64,000 nucleotides of DNA. It comes from Serpula lacrymans var. lacrymans S7.9 (taxonomy: Eukaryota > Basidiomycota > Agaricomycetes > Boletales > Serpulaceae). The notes beneath the pieces were generated by a model that was not told the origin of the DNA, ran no database searches, and saw only the letters and a list, made by a program, of their open reading frames with translations. Position numbers and translations under genes: made by a program. The stretch spans positions 1,015,789-1,079,788 of the forward strand of contig NW_006763291.1 in assembly GCF_000218685.1 (NCBI RefSeq). Direction: 5' to 3'. Positions 19,238-32,419 of this stretch are shown piece by piece. Each line of letters opens with the position of its first letter. Position 1 is the first letter of the stretch.

Positions 19238-20560
19238 TTACTTTAGCTTTGACATTACATACACCTTGCAAAGTTTGTCGGATTCAAGGAAACTGAGGTA
19301 CGTGTCCATGGCTATGACATCTTGCTCAAACAGATGTAATAATTTGACAGAGCCGTTAACTCCAAGATATTTATCATATTGTATCATGAATGTGATAGCG
19401 GCACGACGATGAGCATGGGCCGGCTGCATGGATAAGCTGCCTTGTAAGACACCACTTGCAGTAGGAGGAGTGAGTGAGGTAGTGCCAATGGGCGGCACAA
19501 TAGTAGATGTGGTGGAGTGGTTTTCCACCAAAGCTGTTTGAGAAGGGGTGATAACTGGGGAGGCAGGTGGAGCAAGGCCAATGTTGAGTTTCGAGTTGAA
19601 GTCCTTGAAGATGGAGATGATTTCCCCCAACCGGTCGTTCAACCCACTGAGAGTGTTGGCAGCAGTGTTGCGTGGGGCCTTGTTAGAGCCTCTGCTGCCG
19701 TTGCCTGCACTCTTGGTGCGAGATATAACAGTAGCACCATCCTCAGCGTCTTCATCGGAGAGTGCGGCATCTTGTGCTGAGTGCTTGCTGCTGATAGTTG
19801 TTACAGATGAGGTGGTGGGAGCACGGATAGATGTTGGAGACTTGACACCACCAAGCCAATTTTTTACGCCGCCAGATGATTCGGGGCTGGTGGTGCTGGC
19901 ACTTGTTACAGAGGCAGTGGTGTTAGGCTGATTGGAGGGAACATTGATGGAAGGTGGCAGTTTGGGGGCTTTGGGTGCCTTAGGATGCTTCGGGACTTTG
20001 GGGACACGGAATACATTGGAACCCTTGGCTGGGACTCCACCCAACAAGGCATGCATGGCGAAAAAATGGGTCCAGCCCTTCTTCCGAAAGCTCTTTGCTA
20101 CCGGATTTTTCTGTGTAGTGATTAGCTATCAGTCATAAGCCAAAATGTATCATCATACCGTAATGAGCTCCTTCCAGACCGTTTCTCCTTCATCAAGTAT
20201 ATTAAGACCCAGTTCATTGTCCCAAGGAATGCCTGACAAGTTGGTGATAGGCTTCACTAAGTTGTATTTTGTACGAAGCTGTAAAACTTGAGGTTGACAA
20301 TCAGTGATTGATAGATTAGATAATGTACCCTGCCCCACTTTGAACTGCAGGAAGTGGCGGTCTTTGCTGGTCCCTTACTAAGAAGAGGAACTAAATGTAA
20401 CGCAACCTTAGGCCAGAACCCAGGCTTGAAATTCAAACTGTCCCCGCCCTCTGCACTGTTGGTGGTGATGAACTGGATAAGAGCCGACGTCTCTGCTTCA
20501 GTCCAAATGGCATTGTTGTTACTACTATCTTGGGCGCCTGTGCCATTGCTGTGAGGAATC
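19238..20560 (-). CDS. Myb/SANT-like DNA-binding partner protein of a PIF/Harbinger transposon
   Basis: At least three exons: about 20560-20329, 20278-20159 and 20110-19238. They are joined by 50- and 48-bp GT-AG introns that keep the frame (WGR|LRTKYNLVKP; KELIT|KNPVAKSF). The N-terminal part is the Myb/SANT-like domain of Harbinger accessory proteins (WTEAETSALIQFI, FKPGFWPKVA, CSSKWGR, GIPWDNELG, FRKKGWTHFFAM). The C-terminal half is low-complexity Ser/Thr/Pro followed by a helical tail. In these transposons the protein brings the transposase to the nucleus and to the ends. The first exon is unclear; an upstream exon may join near 20560. No frameshift is seen. Confidence 0.82.
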
Positions 20561-22126
20561 GATTTTTCTTATTGCATTCCCGTCATGTCGTGGTTAGCAG
20601 ACTCGATCCCCGTCACTCCTCTTGCCCTTGGACTAGAGATTACAGCAGGTGTCTTATTACTTTTATCATTTTTCTTCTTATTCTCTCTTCACACTCACGT
20701 TCTATCGTACCTACAACGAGGCAGACTTGTTGTCGACCCTCGAGAAGATATCCAGATGACATAGCCACAATCCAGTGCTATGTCTGGGAACACTTCGGAG
20801 GAATATTGATAAGTGAAGAAGGTTGTGAGTCAGCGCCTTCTCGTGGGCTTACTGATACAGCCAATCGCACATCCCTTACCAATACATTTTCTCATACGAT
20901 TAGTAAATACGATAGATCGGACCACCTTCTCCTTTTTTCTTATTGGTTAGCTAGCTGGTCAGACCACTTTCTCAGTTCTTCCCTTTCTCGGTCTGACCAT
21001 CGCCGTTCACTATATAAAGAGGTACATACTCGATGTATTGTTCTCTAGTTCAATATTAGTTTGGATTTGCGCTCATACCGATACTCTTCATTCTCATACC
21101 CTGATTCACCGCCTTCCAGCAAGGACTTGACCAGGCATTGGGCTTTGTTATATAGCTTCGTATTTGTTGCCTGACAATTGCCTTCTTCAATAACCTCGGT
21201 AGATACGTTCTGAGCAGGCTGGAGGTCTTGGTTCATCCTGGTAGAATGTCGCAGTCATTTTGGTGAAGGGACTGGGACTAGGGTTGGGCTGGAGGCCCTG
21301 CGTTTTTTTGCTCTAGACATGAGGTTGATGGAAGTATGATACCTACTCACTCATAGGCTCATGGGATGGATGCCTATCCGTCTCTCCGACGGCATTCCGG
21401 CAGATTGTGGCTGGAAAAAAAAAAAGTGGGATTTCAGGAAAAAACAGAGTTCCCGTACGAACCCTAAGGTATGTTTTCGTTTATGATATATTATTTCTGA
21501 CCGCACAATCAGAAATGCTCTATGCTTTCTTTCATATAGAGCAAGGAAAAGTACTGTTAACCGTCAATGTGTGGCATTCGTCACGTCACTAAGTTACTAC
21601 TATATGCCTTCACCAGTTTGCACGATCATATCTGTTGATGAAATGAACAATGAAAGATCCAAAGGTATCAAGCCGGGTTCAATGGATCTTTCTGGCTGCA
21701 AAAGACGCACTCTCCATTTGACCACCCCCATCTCAGATTCTGCTCAATAGGTTCCTAGCGAAGCTCAAGATGTCAATCTTTCATGGGTCATCTTTTTGTG
21801 GCTGAATGGCTTGTTAAAAGACAATGATGACGACGGGCGTCACCGCAATGCAGTGGCTCTTGCTCATTAACTTGAAATACGTGGTGTTCGTGGCTGAGTC
21901 GGTCACGCTAGGCTTTCGCACTTCCTATGGATATCGATGCTCAGAAAGATAAAAAAAGTAAAATTCGAATGATAGCACATGAAAGATAATGACCATCCAG
22001 GGTCACAAGTCATAACGCCGAATCACTGACCAGTTGCAAGGTTGGTATTGGAGTGTGAGCCTAATAAATGATATCGGGATCCCGGAAGGAAATCGGGCCA
22101 GGTCTGGAGTGATATACTAATCACAA
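20561..22126. other. Gap with a possible LTR-like segment
   Basis: No gene is recognised. From 20728 (TGTTGTCGAC) to about 21176 (CCTGACA) the sequence has LTR-like features: TG...CA ends and a TATA box TATATAAAG (21011-21019). No second copy or target duplication confirms it. The terminal inverted repeat of the Harbinger element should lie near its left edge, but I could not identify it. Confidence 0.3.
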
Positions 22127-25100
22127 TCAACCAGAAGTGTCGATGCGGAACAAGCAGTACAGGAGCGTTGCTGTCTTGCAAACTGGACACGAGGATTTAG
22201 CAATAACCTCCTCTGTAATGCACCTACGATTTGGTCGTAGGTTGGTTAACATGCATGAGAGCAAGGCGAAAACACTTGCCTGTTACAGAATAAGTGCCCG
22301 CACAACGTACTGGTTAAATTCTCGCAGGGATCCTTCCGGCAAATTCTGCAATGGTATCGAGGTGCAATGGGACTGGATGGTGCAGACCCCGACGAGCTGG
22401 ACATTGACTTCGCACCTGGAGAGGTCCTTCGAGGCAGTCGACTTGCTTTGATTGAGCCCGCTGTACGCGAAGTAGGAAAGTGTCTCCTGGGAGGATCTTA
22501 TTGGAATGTGTGGTTATGTCAGTATGGGACAACCGTACAGTGAACAAGAGCTGCTCACCTGTTTCTCTACTCGCCCAGTGTTTGGAGTTCGTGGTGAGAA
22601 GATCTGGAGAAGAGGCGCCAGAGCGTATAGATTCGTCTTCCGAGAGCCTTTCAGAAAGAATACTGTCTTCAAAGTGCACCTCACGCTTCTGCCCTTGTAC
22701 CTGGGCTGAAAAGTTTGCAGAAGAGAGTACAGGTGACGGGAGAGCTGGGCTACGTGCAGGGCTATTCAAGTCTTCGAAATGTGCCCGAGGAGACGTAACT
22801 GTTTCTGAATAGCACTCCTGAGTATCCTTCAAATAATCTGGCGTCAAGCTTGTTGTCATGGGGGATACTGACATCAATGGCGACGAAGGTGCACTGGATT
22901 TGCCATCACAGATTTAGTTCGTGTGTTTTGCAATTAGAGTCCTTATTCAAATGACTCACCTAACGTGCGTGAATTCAGCAGACAGATAGCCCGATTGCTC
23001 AGGAGACCTGTTACGGGTCTCTGACTCTTGTAATGCTCTGTGTGCAGCTACTCCCGCACAGTAGCTATGCATCGGACTAAAGTTCGTCTCTGGGGACTTC
23101 TTAGGAGAAGAAAGTCCTGAAGAAACGCTGACTGGTGACCACTGCGAAGTTGACATCGGGGAGACATCATACTGCGAAGGCAACTTCATGGGAGGCGACG
23201 GTACCTGTGGCGACTTCACTGACAAACTCGATTGATCATCATCCTTTATGTCCAAAGCGAACCTATAGGATTCAAAATTGTTTCGTTCAGGGAATACCAA
23301 GGACTCTTGCCAGATAGGGCTTGATGGCGATGGACAGAGATCGCGATACGGGTCCATCTGGACATCAGAGAACAACGACATGCCTTGTAATCGCGACGCA
23401 GATAAGGGCGGTGACACCATGAACTGTGAAACACCGACTATAGGGTATGCGTGTTTCATAAAACTTGTAGTCTGCCAATGATCCACCTCGGGCTCCCCCT
23501 TCAAAGACAAAGATGAAGCAGGGCGTGAATGCACATCTGCTTCCGGGTATTGAAAGTCGTGAACGTCGCCATTATCATCTGCAACCCTTATCACGGGGGG
23601 CGAAGGGAAAAAACGCGAGCGGTCTAACCGATCCAACCCAGCATATACACGAGGTGACTGAAACTTCGGGCTGCTTGATGTTCTCCTGAAGCTCAACTTC
23701 GATATCGCTCGTAAGCTGCTGTTTTGCGACGACGAACTGGAATGGCCACTTGAGCTCTTGGGTAACGGGATTGAAGAAGCATACAAAGGCGTGTCCTCGC
23801 GCAGAGGCTTAATCTTGGTGTCACCTTTCTTATCCGTTGAGTGAGGTCCCATGCTTTCATTACCACGATCGGAACGATCAGGTGCAGTAACTGGACTGAT
23901 ACTAGAAGTAACCTGATAGCCAGACACAATATACTGTGCTAACCATGAGTCAGTAGCACTGTATGCTGATAGAAGAACTTACAGATTCATCGGATTTAGA
24001 TTCTGGCGATTTTTCTTCGTCGTGACTTTCCTTGCGATCATGATGACTGATAATATGCTGCTTATGCACAAAGCACGTCAGGCCACTTCCTATCATTGTC
24101 TGCTTGTCTGGAAAACTTACATTGGTATGAGATTCAAAATCAGCAAACCCGACGTTACATGGTATACATTTCGGATGACTTGCAAAGTGTCTTTGATGCC
24201 TTTGCAACGCTTCCGCGCTATCGAACTGCCATTGACATGAATCACAATGCATCTCCGGGTGCAAAAATTCACCATGCTGCGTCTGTCAGCATCACAAGTG
24301 AGATAGCAAAGGAAGCCCAACACGCACCGTTGTAAATGTACGCTGATCAATAAAACCAACATTGCATATCACGCAGGTTGGATGACGGGAGGAATCAAGA
24401 TAGTGCCTTTGCATTTCCTCGACATATAAGGTCTCGCCACACGAGTTACAAGGCAACTTTGGATGAGCGGTTTGGAGGTGCTAAAGTATACAACCATCAT
24501 CACGAATAGTTAATATCTATAGCACCAAATTTCGTGCAAGCTCACAATTGCATAATCCACTTCGTCTTTAAACGCGAAGGGACACCTGCGACAAGTCGGG
24601 TGTACATCATTTGGGGCCTCGATGTAGTGTCGTTCCAGTTCTTCTTGTGTTCCGTATTTCAGATTACACGAAGGACATGGATAGGAGAGTTGATGCTCTG
24701 CGAGATGTTCGAGGAGGGCAACAGGCGTGTAGAAATCACCCTCATGACAGATTGAACACATATGTTCCGTAACCGCGTGCTCTTCCAGCGATCGCTGCGA
24801 CGAATATGCTCGATTACAAATGGAACAGGTACAAGGTAATATGTGTGTTTCCGCATGTTCCTCCAAAGCCGATTGCGAGTCGAACGATGATTCGCAAGAG
24901 GAACAAGGATATCCTTTGTGTTTAGATGCTGTGTGCATTTCTAAACCAATCCTGGAATTAAAGATTCGATCGCAGCTCCCGCAAGGAAACTCTACGTGCT
25001 TCGCCTTATTGTGAAAATCGGCTGCCATAATAGAAGGAAATACTTCGTTACAGTGCTGGCATGAATAGGTCGTAGGAACGTGATTATTCTCCATGTGTTG

Positions 25101-25572
25101 ATGCAAGGCACCGGGAGACTTAAATTCAGCTTGACAGCTGCTACAGGAGAAGCGTAGCGGATGGCTCGCTTCGGTGTGCTGGCTCAGTGCTTCAGGGGTT
25201 TTGAAGGTGCGTGAGCAGGCATTGCACGTATGCAACGATTTCGGACTCGGTGGATGTCTGGCTGCAAGATGCTGTTCCAGTGCCTGCGGTGTATCATGAG
25301 TAGACCTACATATCTTGCAAGTATACTGCGGGCGATGCGCCGTGGCTACATGGTGCTTCAAATTCTCGGCTGACTGGAAGGTCTGCTGGCATACTTCGCA
25401 TTTCGAAGCATGATAGTGCTTCGCTCTCGTATGCTATTATATAGCGGTGTTTTATAAGGAGTATATAAGACAGAGCTAAATTATGCGCGTGGTAATAAAA
25501 AAAACTCACCATGCGGAGTGCATTTTCGTCGGTGAATGGTCGTTTTCCAGGACAGAGTAAACAGACCGCCAT
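22127..25572 (-). CDS. Large C2H2 zinc-finger protein with C-terminal RING finger
   Basis: Eight exons, read as 25572-25510, 25433-24546, 24480-24328, 24282-23983, 23933-22960, 22893-22559, 22496-22280 and 22223-22127, give about 1008 residues in one frame. The ATG at 25572 starts MAVCLLCPGKRPF. Residues about 25-440 hold some dozen C2H2-like fingers (CKICRSTHDTPQALEQHLAARH is typical). A long Ser/Pro-rich region follows. The last ~45 residues form a RING finger: CRICRKDPCENL, CGHLFCNRC and CPVC. Such proteins are usually ubiquitin ligases or nuclear factors; the actual substrate is unknown. The last intron (22279-22224) uses a GC donor (CAG|GCAAGT), and the RING only appears if it is spliced. 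Confidence 0.85.
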
Positions 25573-26512
25573 GAAGTCAGGCAGAGCGGTGTGGAGTCGG
25601 TATCGAATTCTGCTGCAACCCTTTAAGTAGGAAATGGCATCCACAGACACGATGTGAACGCGTGTGAGTGCAAACTTAGCCAGCCTTCAACAGAGTGCCT
25701 TACACGAGCACCTTAAACATGTGGCCTTCGAGACCATTTTTCAGCCTGGATCTCAGTAATTCAGATTTGCGAAGTTTGGATCTTTGGTAGCCGCATTTTT
25801 GGAGGACGTACAGTGATGATATAACCTCGACTGGTCCGCGTTCAGATCATATGTCCCGGAAAACGCCTTGGGACCTATTGACAACCGTGTAGACATGCAA
25901 TCTCAGCGCTCAGCATCTTCTCGGGGCATGATAAAGGCGACCTCCAAACACGAGACCTTTCCTGCGGTGTACCAGGTGCAGGGCTACAGTCCCATCGCGG
26001 TAAAGCTTTCTTGCCAAACCGTAGGATCTTGCAGAACGAACGATGTAAATTTGTGGGTTATGTCGTGTGGTCCTCATGCCCACATTTGAAAAGAAGAGTA
26101 TACAGCAGGTGGTGGTCGTGAAACACGGGTACTGGTGCAAATGCGTGCACAAGCATTTTAGAGACCTGCCAGTGGAGACCGTGTACAAACAAGTTGCAAA
26201 CATGGCAAAGCCCCCTATTCAGCATCTGCGTCGTTCCCTAGAGCCAACACCCCGTACTCATCGTAAGACTGGTGACCATAAATTGCTTTACGAGGAGATG
26301 CAAGAACTCTGGACCACCCGACTTAGGATTGTGTTATCATTTCTCTAAAGCTGATTATAAATATACTTGGACTTAGATCTGTAGTGCAGAGAACCCGAAT
26401 CTCAACAACTTTCGTGAAACACCAAATGAAGGAGCAGCGATATTGAGACGTAAGATCAAATAGCTTTTACAGTGTTCCAACCTGAAATAGTTTCTAGCGA
26501 GAATTAACTGTA
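25573..26512. other. Intergenic gap
   Basis: Lies between the start of the C2H2/RING gene and the stop of the DUF4336 gene, both on the - strand. It should hold the promoter of the former and the 3' UTR of the latter. The short open stretches here resemble no family. Confidence 0.5.
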
Positions 26513-27783
26513 TCAATCAATGAAATGCTTGTAAGCTTCTCTCCAAGCTTTGTTACCGTCCGTTTCGATAACATCCTGTTTAGGTTATAGAGGATAATGG
26601 CGTAAATATGCGAAAAACACTCACTCCATGACAAGGAATTATCCTGTTGAAATCCCAAGAAGCTACCGTAGTAGCATCTCGCTTCATAGCTCTAAATAGA
26701 TGATGTTTAGTGCGTAGATAACTTGTATTGTGATGCAGCCATACCCCTTGTCAAGAGCTATGAAACTAACAAGCTTCTGATGTAGCCAGGATGATGGGCT
26801 GAAATTGAAAGGAATCGATAAACTAGATTTGGAATACTAGTATAGTAAGGTAAAAAATATAAACAACGCGATCGCAACGTCCGACCAAATAACAGTTTAC
26901 TCAACTTGTTCCCGAGCTGGTAAATTGAACAGTAGATCGGCCTGGATCAGCGTCTTTGAAGCGGTATGTAAGAAGGCAACATCCTTATTGCTATGTCCAG
27001 AGAAGTAGCTTTCGGGCGTGTATGAGACTTTGAATGCGATAGAAAACACTGGGTACCACGAACCAATGTTTGATCTGATAATTCGGTCAGTTATCTGTAA
27101 TATGATTTTCAGTTGAATTTCACGCTTACTTCGTCTTCAAACCCATATTTCGTGTCGGCAGGATCTTGTCCCCAGACTACACAGACATGTTTCACACCAC
27201 AAGGTCAAATTTTAGAAAAATGACTCACGACCGTCAAAGCGAAGACTCTTGTCGCTGAGTTTGTTGGCAACGTCGGCAACAGCTATCAACTTAGCATCTG
27301 GGTATGCCTTCTTGAATTGAGCTAAAACCAAGTTTAAGCCAAGTTCACCACAAGAAAATCAATAACTGTACGAAGGAAGAGGTAATGAACAGCATCAGGC
27401 CCAACAATGAACCTACATTAGATGCAAGTATATCAGCAATGCTCGTATACGAGCGCGGAGAAACGTTAATTCACTTCACTTTTCCCAGCGCATCTATAGT
27501 AGACTTTGTTTCATCTGTCAATGGTGTTGAAGCCAAGACCCACACGCCACCAGCCTTCATCTGGATGGCTGTAGTTCTTCCACCTATCGGCATTATACCA
27601 AAACGTGCAAAAGGGCTGTTATTATTGTAAGCATCGCACCTAGCCTATCTCCACCGAGCATGAACGAACCAAGAAAATGTCCATACTCCTTTCGTAACCT
27701 GTATGAGACCAATAGGGTAAATGTACACCAAGAGAGGACATAAACGGGAATGAAAATACCTCGCGAATAACCATGTCACTCAT
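26513..27783 (-). CDS. DUF4336 family protein (metallo-beta-lactamase-like fold predicted)
   Basis: About nine short exons starting ATG AGT GAC ATG at 27783. Joined exons give MSDMVIREVTKGVWTFSCP, then FARFGIMPIGGRTTAI and VWVLASTPLTDETK. They continue with FIVGPDAVHYLFL, FKKAYPDAKLIA, SGHSNKDVAFLHTASKTLI, ADLLFNLPAREQ, DATTVASWDFNRIIPCHG and DVIETDGNKAWREAY. These are the conserved blocks of fungal DUF4336 proteins, in order and at near full length. The first six exons sum to a consistent phase. The family is structurally related to metallo-beta-lactamases, but its substrate is unknown. It lies 237 bp downstream of the HIR1 stop on the same strand. No defect is seen. Confidence 0.85.
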
Positions 27784-28019
27784 GTTGTATATAGTTCAGG
27801 TCAAACTATGTGAGTTCCAGCAGCTGCTTGGCGGTTGCTTATAGGCATTTCGAGCGTAGTATCAACGATGACGTAGACGTAGCGAATGTAGAAGTAGGTC
27901 TGGGCGTCACATGGCCCAGCGAAAATATAGGTCACGTGCGAATTTGACTACAGAAACATGTCATGTACCAACAGTCTAGCATCTACAGTATATCAAGAAC
28001 AGCGAGATCACCTAGACAA

Positions 28020-31000
28020 CTAATGCTCTTCATTGGAAGCCTTTTTCAATGTATCTTGCCAATCCATAGCCAATTTTGTAAGGGTCTTACTTCGTGCTGT
28101 AGTAACGACTTTTAGAAGGCCCATTCAAAACATTAGAGGTGATATGGCTTACCGAACACAACTAATACCTCTCGTAGAAGATCACGTTTCGACATGCCCA
28201 AGACTGACGGTGACCAGACATCTTCTAGCCCTGGACGCCTAAAAGGACATTGTATTCATCATTCGGGCATCTGCTAAATTGAAACGTACCAAAATATAGG
28301 CCCGAAAAACTCCTTGATCAGCTCCTCAGCTTTCGCCCTAAAGCCTTCATCTGCAATATTCTTTGCATATACCAACAGAGTCTGCTTATATTCCTGAGGA
28401 CTATCCAGCACTTTAGCGGAATACATTTTCGTCTCAAGGTGTCCAAGAGTCAAGGCAGTGGTCCACCACGAAGGTCGCTGTTTGTTTGCTACCGTGTCAT
28501 CACCCGATGCACTGATTGCAGCCTCGATGGAAGCAACGACGTCTTTTGTTGGACGCTGGCGTCCCTGCCACACGTCGGAACCCTCTGACCACCATCGCTC
28601 ACTGAGCTTCGTCCACGATGTCAATGCGGGATCATAGGAAAAGGCGACACCCGTAGAGCACTGTATTATGGGCGCACCGTTGTGGCGGACAGTAGCGGAG
28701 AGTATAGTGCAGTTAGGTGAGGAGCTAAGCAACTGTGCCACCGAAACGGGGGTAAAATAAGATCTTTGCTTTTTAACGTTCCTGGGGAGTGTTTCAGGAG
28801 TGAATCACTAACAGAGGCCACAAACAAACAAACCATGATGAAAGTTGGCCAGATGCTGTCAAGGTCATTAAACTGCCCTTGCAGCCATGTATCATCGAAC
28901 AGGGAGAACCAAGACTCAGTGTTGGCATAAATCTATCAAATAGAGGTGAATGATGTTGAGGGAATGTTTCCAAAAAGACAGAAAACAACATACCTTCGAC
29001 CAGTGTGCGAATATACGTTCACGGAGCCGTCTCTCATTGCCACAGCGCAAAATGATGTAGTAGCAGTTAAAGCTAGTATAGGAGATGGCAAGTAGTCTAA
29101 CCACTGGGTTTGCTTGCCATTGACATAGATAATTTCCGTGGGACCTGAAAGGGAAGAGGTAATGTAATTACAAGGAGGAGATTAGGCGAAGGTCACGTAC
29201 CATCACCCTCCGAGTTACGGCCCTCAAATACATCCTCGGTTCCCTCCACCTTAGCACTCAAGAAGGTCAGTAATGGGGGTACAGGAAGAAGCTCCTCTCC
29301 TTCCAGCCCTATTGAGCCACCCAGGAAGCTCCTAGTATGCGAAATATGGACATTGCCGTTTCCAATCTCTCGTACAGCTATGGTATCTCTGGGACGATCT
29401 CCTCCCAGAGTTCTTGGTTTACTCGGCCTTTCATCTGGTAGATCAAGAGCAGATGCCTTCCTCTTTCCTTTATTGACTGAGAGCGACCCGTTGTTATCCA
29501 GGGAATCGATGGGCACGTCCATGTCTGTAATGCTGTCCATCGTGACATCCTCGTGCCCGCCGTGACTGTGACTGCGCGACGTAAAGCCGAAGTCGTCGTT
29601 AGAAGTATGCATCATGGGTGAGACCGAATGTGAAGGATGTCTCGATGATTTTGGTAGCTGAGGACCATCACCAAGCCGCGATACACTGTTCCCAAGCGAA
29701 GTAGCCATAGGAATGACAGACGCAGACGGTATTGAGGCAGCTAAACCACCCATAAAGACAGGTTGAATCCTCTTTTTCTTGCCTCTCTTTGCTACCAGTT
29801 GATTGATCTGCTCTCCACCATTGGCGCCATTCGTCATTCCAAAACCAGTTTGAGATTGTACATTCGAGCTCGGAGCATTGGAACGAGTCGGAGAAGGTGG
29901 AGGTGTAATATGGGATGACGGTCGATCTTGATCTTGAATGCGTGCGGGCGCACCATGAGAAAATCCTTCAGGAATGGGAGGCGGGGTGAAACCAAATTTC
30001 TGGAGATATTGCTCTTGGGCTGAGTGAGGGGCAATGCCTTCCAACTCTTCAGGGTCAAAATGGAAGACAGCCAGGGTTCCATCTGAAGAAGCGGCATATA
30101 GCGTGAGCCCATCCCAAGACCTGACGTACAAAACTGAGCAAATACAGTCTATAGTTATCAATTACCATAGAGAACGCACCAACTAAGGTCCATAATTTGT
30201 CTTTCAAAGACTTCTCGAGCCACAATAAGAGGTCTGGCTGATTTGGTCTGCCAGACGGATACAGACCTGTCGTCTGCACCTAAGGCAACAACCGAGCAAA
30301 TGTTAGAGGTCGCAATAGGAGACGATGGGTTTCGAAGAAATATATGAGGATTGTAAGACTAGGAAAATAAAGGTTTGATTTGGATAGGACGTAAAAGAGG
30401 TAACGAAAAAGTCTCACAGCAACTTCAACTGTGTTTTCGTGCCCAACAAGACTTATTTCTGAAGTCCATGTACCACGGGTAATCACGGCAGCGATAAATA
30501 CGAAGCCTTTGTTGTTTGTTGCGTTTGAGGCGGTTATATGCGCGCCGTCAGGAGACCAACTGGATAACAGATTATGAAGAACATCACTTGCAAAAAAAGC
30601 ATAACGATCAAACCTTAGACGTCTGAAAAAGGTGCTTCCCGGGGAATCCTCGAAAGGTTTCCGAATCTCGGCTTCTAACTGCCAATCTGTGGTTCTCCAG
30701 ATTTTCACTGTCCTGTCATCGGATTGAGTAGCGAGAAATTCTCCCACAGGGTCCCAGCATACTCCTTTGACAAATCCTTGATGTTGGTCTAATTTTCGGA
30801 GACGTTCTGTAAATCGGTGGTTAGAATGTCTGGAAGACTGATGACATCTAAACATCCTCCGATGACACTGCATGGCAATAGTATCCAACAAAGATAAACT
30901 CACCTAAAGTGTAACCACACCAAACAAGTACTTGAGAATCTAGCCCGACAGATGCAAGGTAACGGTCACCAGGTGACCAAGCAACATCGGTCACGTCTAA

Positions 31001-31575
31001 GATATAAGGTCAAGAGAATTGAGATTTATACGGAAACAAGCACTAACCGCTTTCATGACCTGGAAGCCGCTTCAGAGGCTTCCAACCTTCAACGTTGACT
31101 TCGTCCGAGCCCCAGACTTTACCCCTGGCCGTGCTATGCCACAAAAAGCATGTTTCACGAGACCGAGTCAATGATAAAGAATACGACATACGGATCCAGG
31201 TCCCACACCATTACTATCTCATCGTCACTGCCACTTGCCAACCATCTACCAGAGTGAGCCCAACGCACGGTAAGGACAGGACCTGTATGCATGCTGAGAG
31301 TGCATAACGACTTGGGCGGTCGGTTCGACATCTCAGACGCTGGATTGAGGATGGGTTTTGTGCTCCATATGCGAATTTTAGCATCAAGACCGCCAGTTGC
31401 GATCCGTGAACCATCTGGATGGACATGCACTGAGAATATGGAAAGACGCTTCGGATTCTGGTCGTTTTTTGCCGCAGAGTCTGTATTTGAATTTGTGAAT
31501 ACTGTGAGCTATTGTAGATGTAGATGAGCGTTGATTACCTTTGTGCATAACCCATGCTGGCTTCGTAAACTTCAT
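28020..31575 (-). CDS. HIR1: HIR1/HIRA-type histone chaperone subunit
   Basis: A multi-exon gene starting MKFTKPAWVMHK at 31575. The N-terminal half is a seven-bladed WD40 propeller (SVHVHPDGSRIATGGLDAKI, HTGPVLTVRWAHSGRWLASG, VAWSPGDRYLASVGLDSQV, GVCWDPVGEFLATQSDDRTV). After an acidic/Ser-rich linker comes the short basic B motif KRGKKKRIQPVFMGG (about 29740-29790), which in HIRA binds Asf1. The C-terminal HIRA domain (TILSATVRHNGAPIIQCSTG, WWSEGSDVW) ends LAMDWQDTLKKASNEEH-TAG at 28020. The HIR complex deposits H3-H4 independently of replication and represses histone genes. All expected parts are present; internal exon borders in the C-terminal half are approximate. Confidence 0.93.
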
Positions 31576-32419
31576 TACTGCGATGCCAGGAGTGACTTTT
31601 GTATTCTAGAGTGTTCAGAACAGAAGCGGTGGCACCCAAATCACCGTGACGCTTCCGAGAGGGCTTCATTCTGCTCCGCCACGTGGCTATACGCGGGGTT
31701 TATAGAACCGTGGGTTCGAAGGCCAGCTCAAGTTCAAATTCAGGCTTTGCTCTTGAGTCTTGACTCGAGTCACGGTTTCTTTACATTGAAGACATCTCTA
31801 TGTCTTCACATATACTTGCTTGCGATATCGGTCATGATGTCTCTTATCACGCAATCTTATACAACCTTCTTGATATGCAGAATTTCCCATCTCATCCAAG
31901 TCTGCCGGCATTCACAGAATCTCGTCATCGACTCGCAATCTTGTCCCATTCTAACTGCAATCGAAAAAGGAAATCGCTGGAGATTCGACACACGTTTAGG
32001 CTATCATAGGAGAATGTAACGCAATATTTGTCGTTCGGCATCGCTTTAAACCACTTGATATTTGTAGCAGCGAATCAGGAGTCTGACAATGATTTCTTGA
32101 AGGCTTCAAGTTGCTCGACTACTACTGCCCAACGACAAGTAGTTAAGGGAGTAATCTCTGGTATTATTTAATTTTAGTTATAAGGTACGAGAATCCTAGC
32201 ATCTTGCATCATAGTGGGTCTCTCAGGCGTAACATCAACTTCTTTCCTGATAATGGCTTATTCCAGCCGAGTTTCCTTGGTGCCGGTATTGGCAATGGTG
32301 TGCTCAGCGTCTCTGTTTTGTGCCTCATGTGCCCCGTACTTAAGTGAATGCATTTTGAAAATGAATAAATCGACAGAAGCTATTTCACAGTCCTCACCTC
32401 TTTGGGAACAGTGCTAGCG
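31576..32419. promoter_or_regulatory. Divergent promoter region between HIR1 and the MFS permease gene
   Basis: 844 bp between two divergently transcribed starts, so it must contain both promoters. I see no clear TATA box or coding potential; pyrimidine-rich tracts precede the permease ATG. Confidence 0.5.

Noticed and set aside
20530..21048. Open frame ending in Cys-Ile-Val-Leu, a possible CaaX pheromone precursor
   Set aside because: It is 172 codons long, far from STE3, low in coding quality, and lies in LTR-like DNA with a TATA box near its end. The CaaX ending is probably chance.
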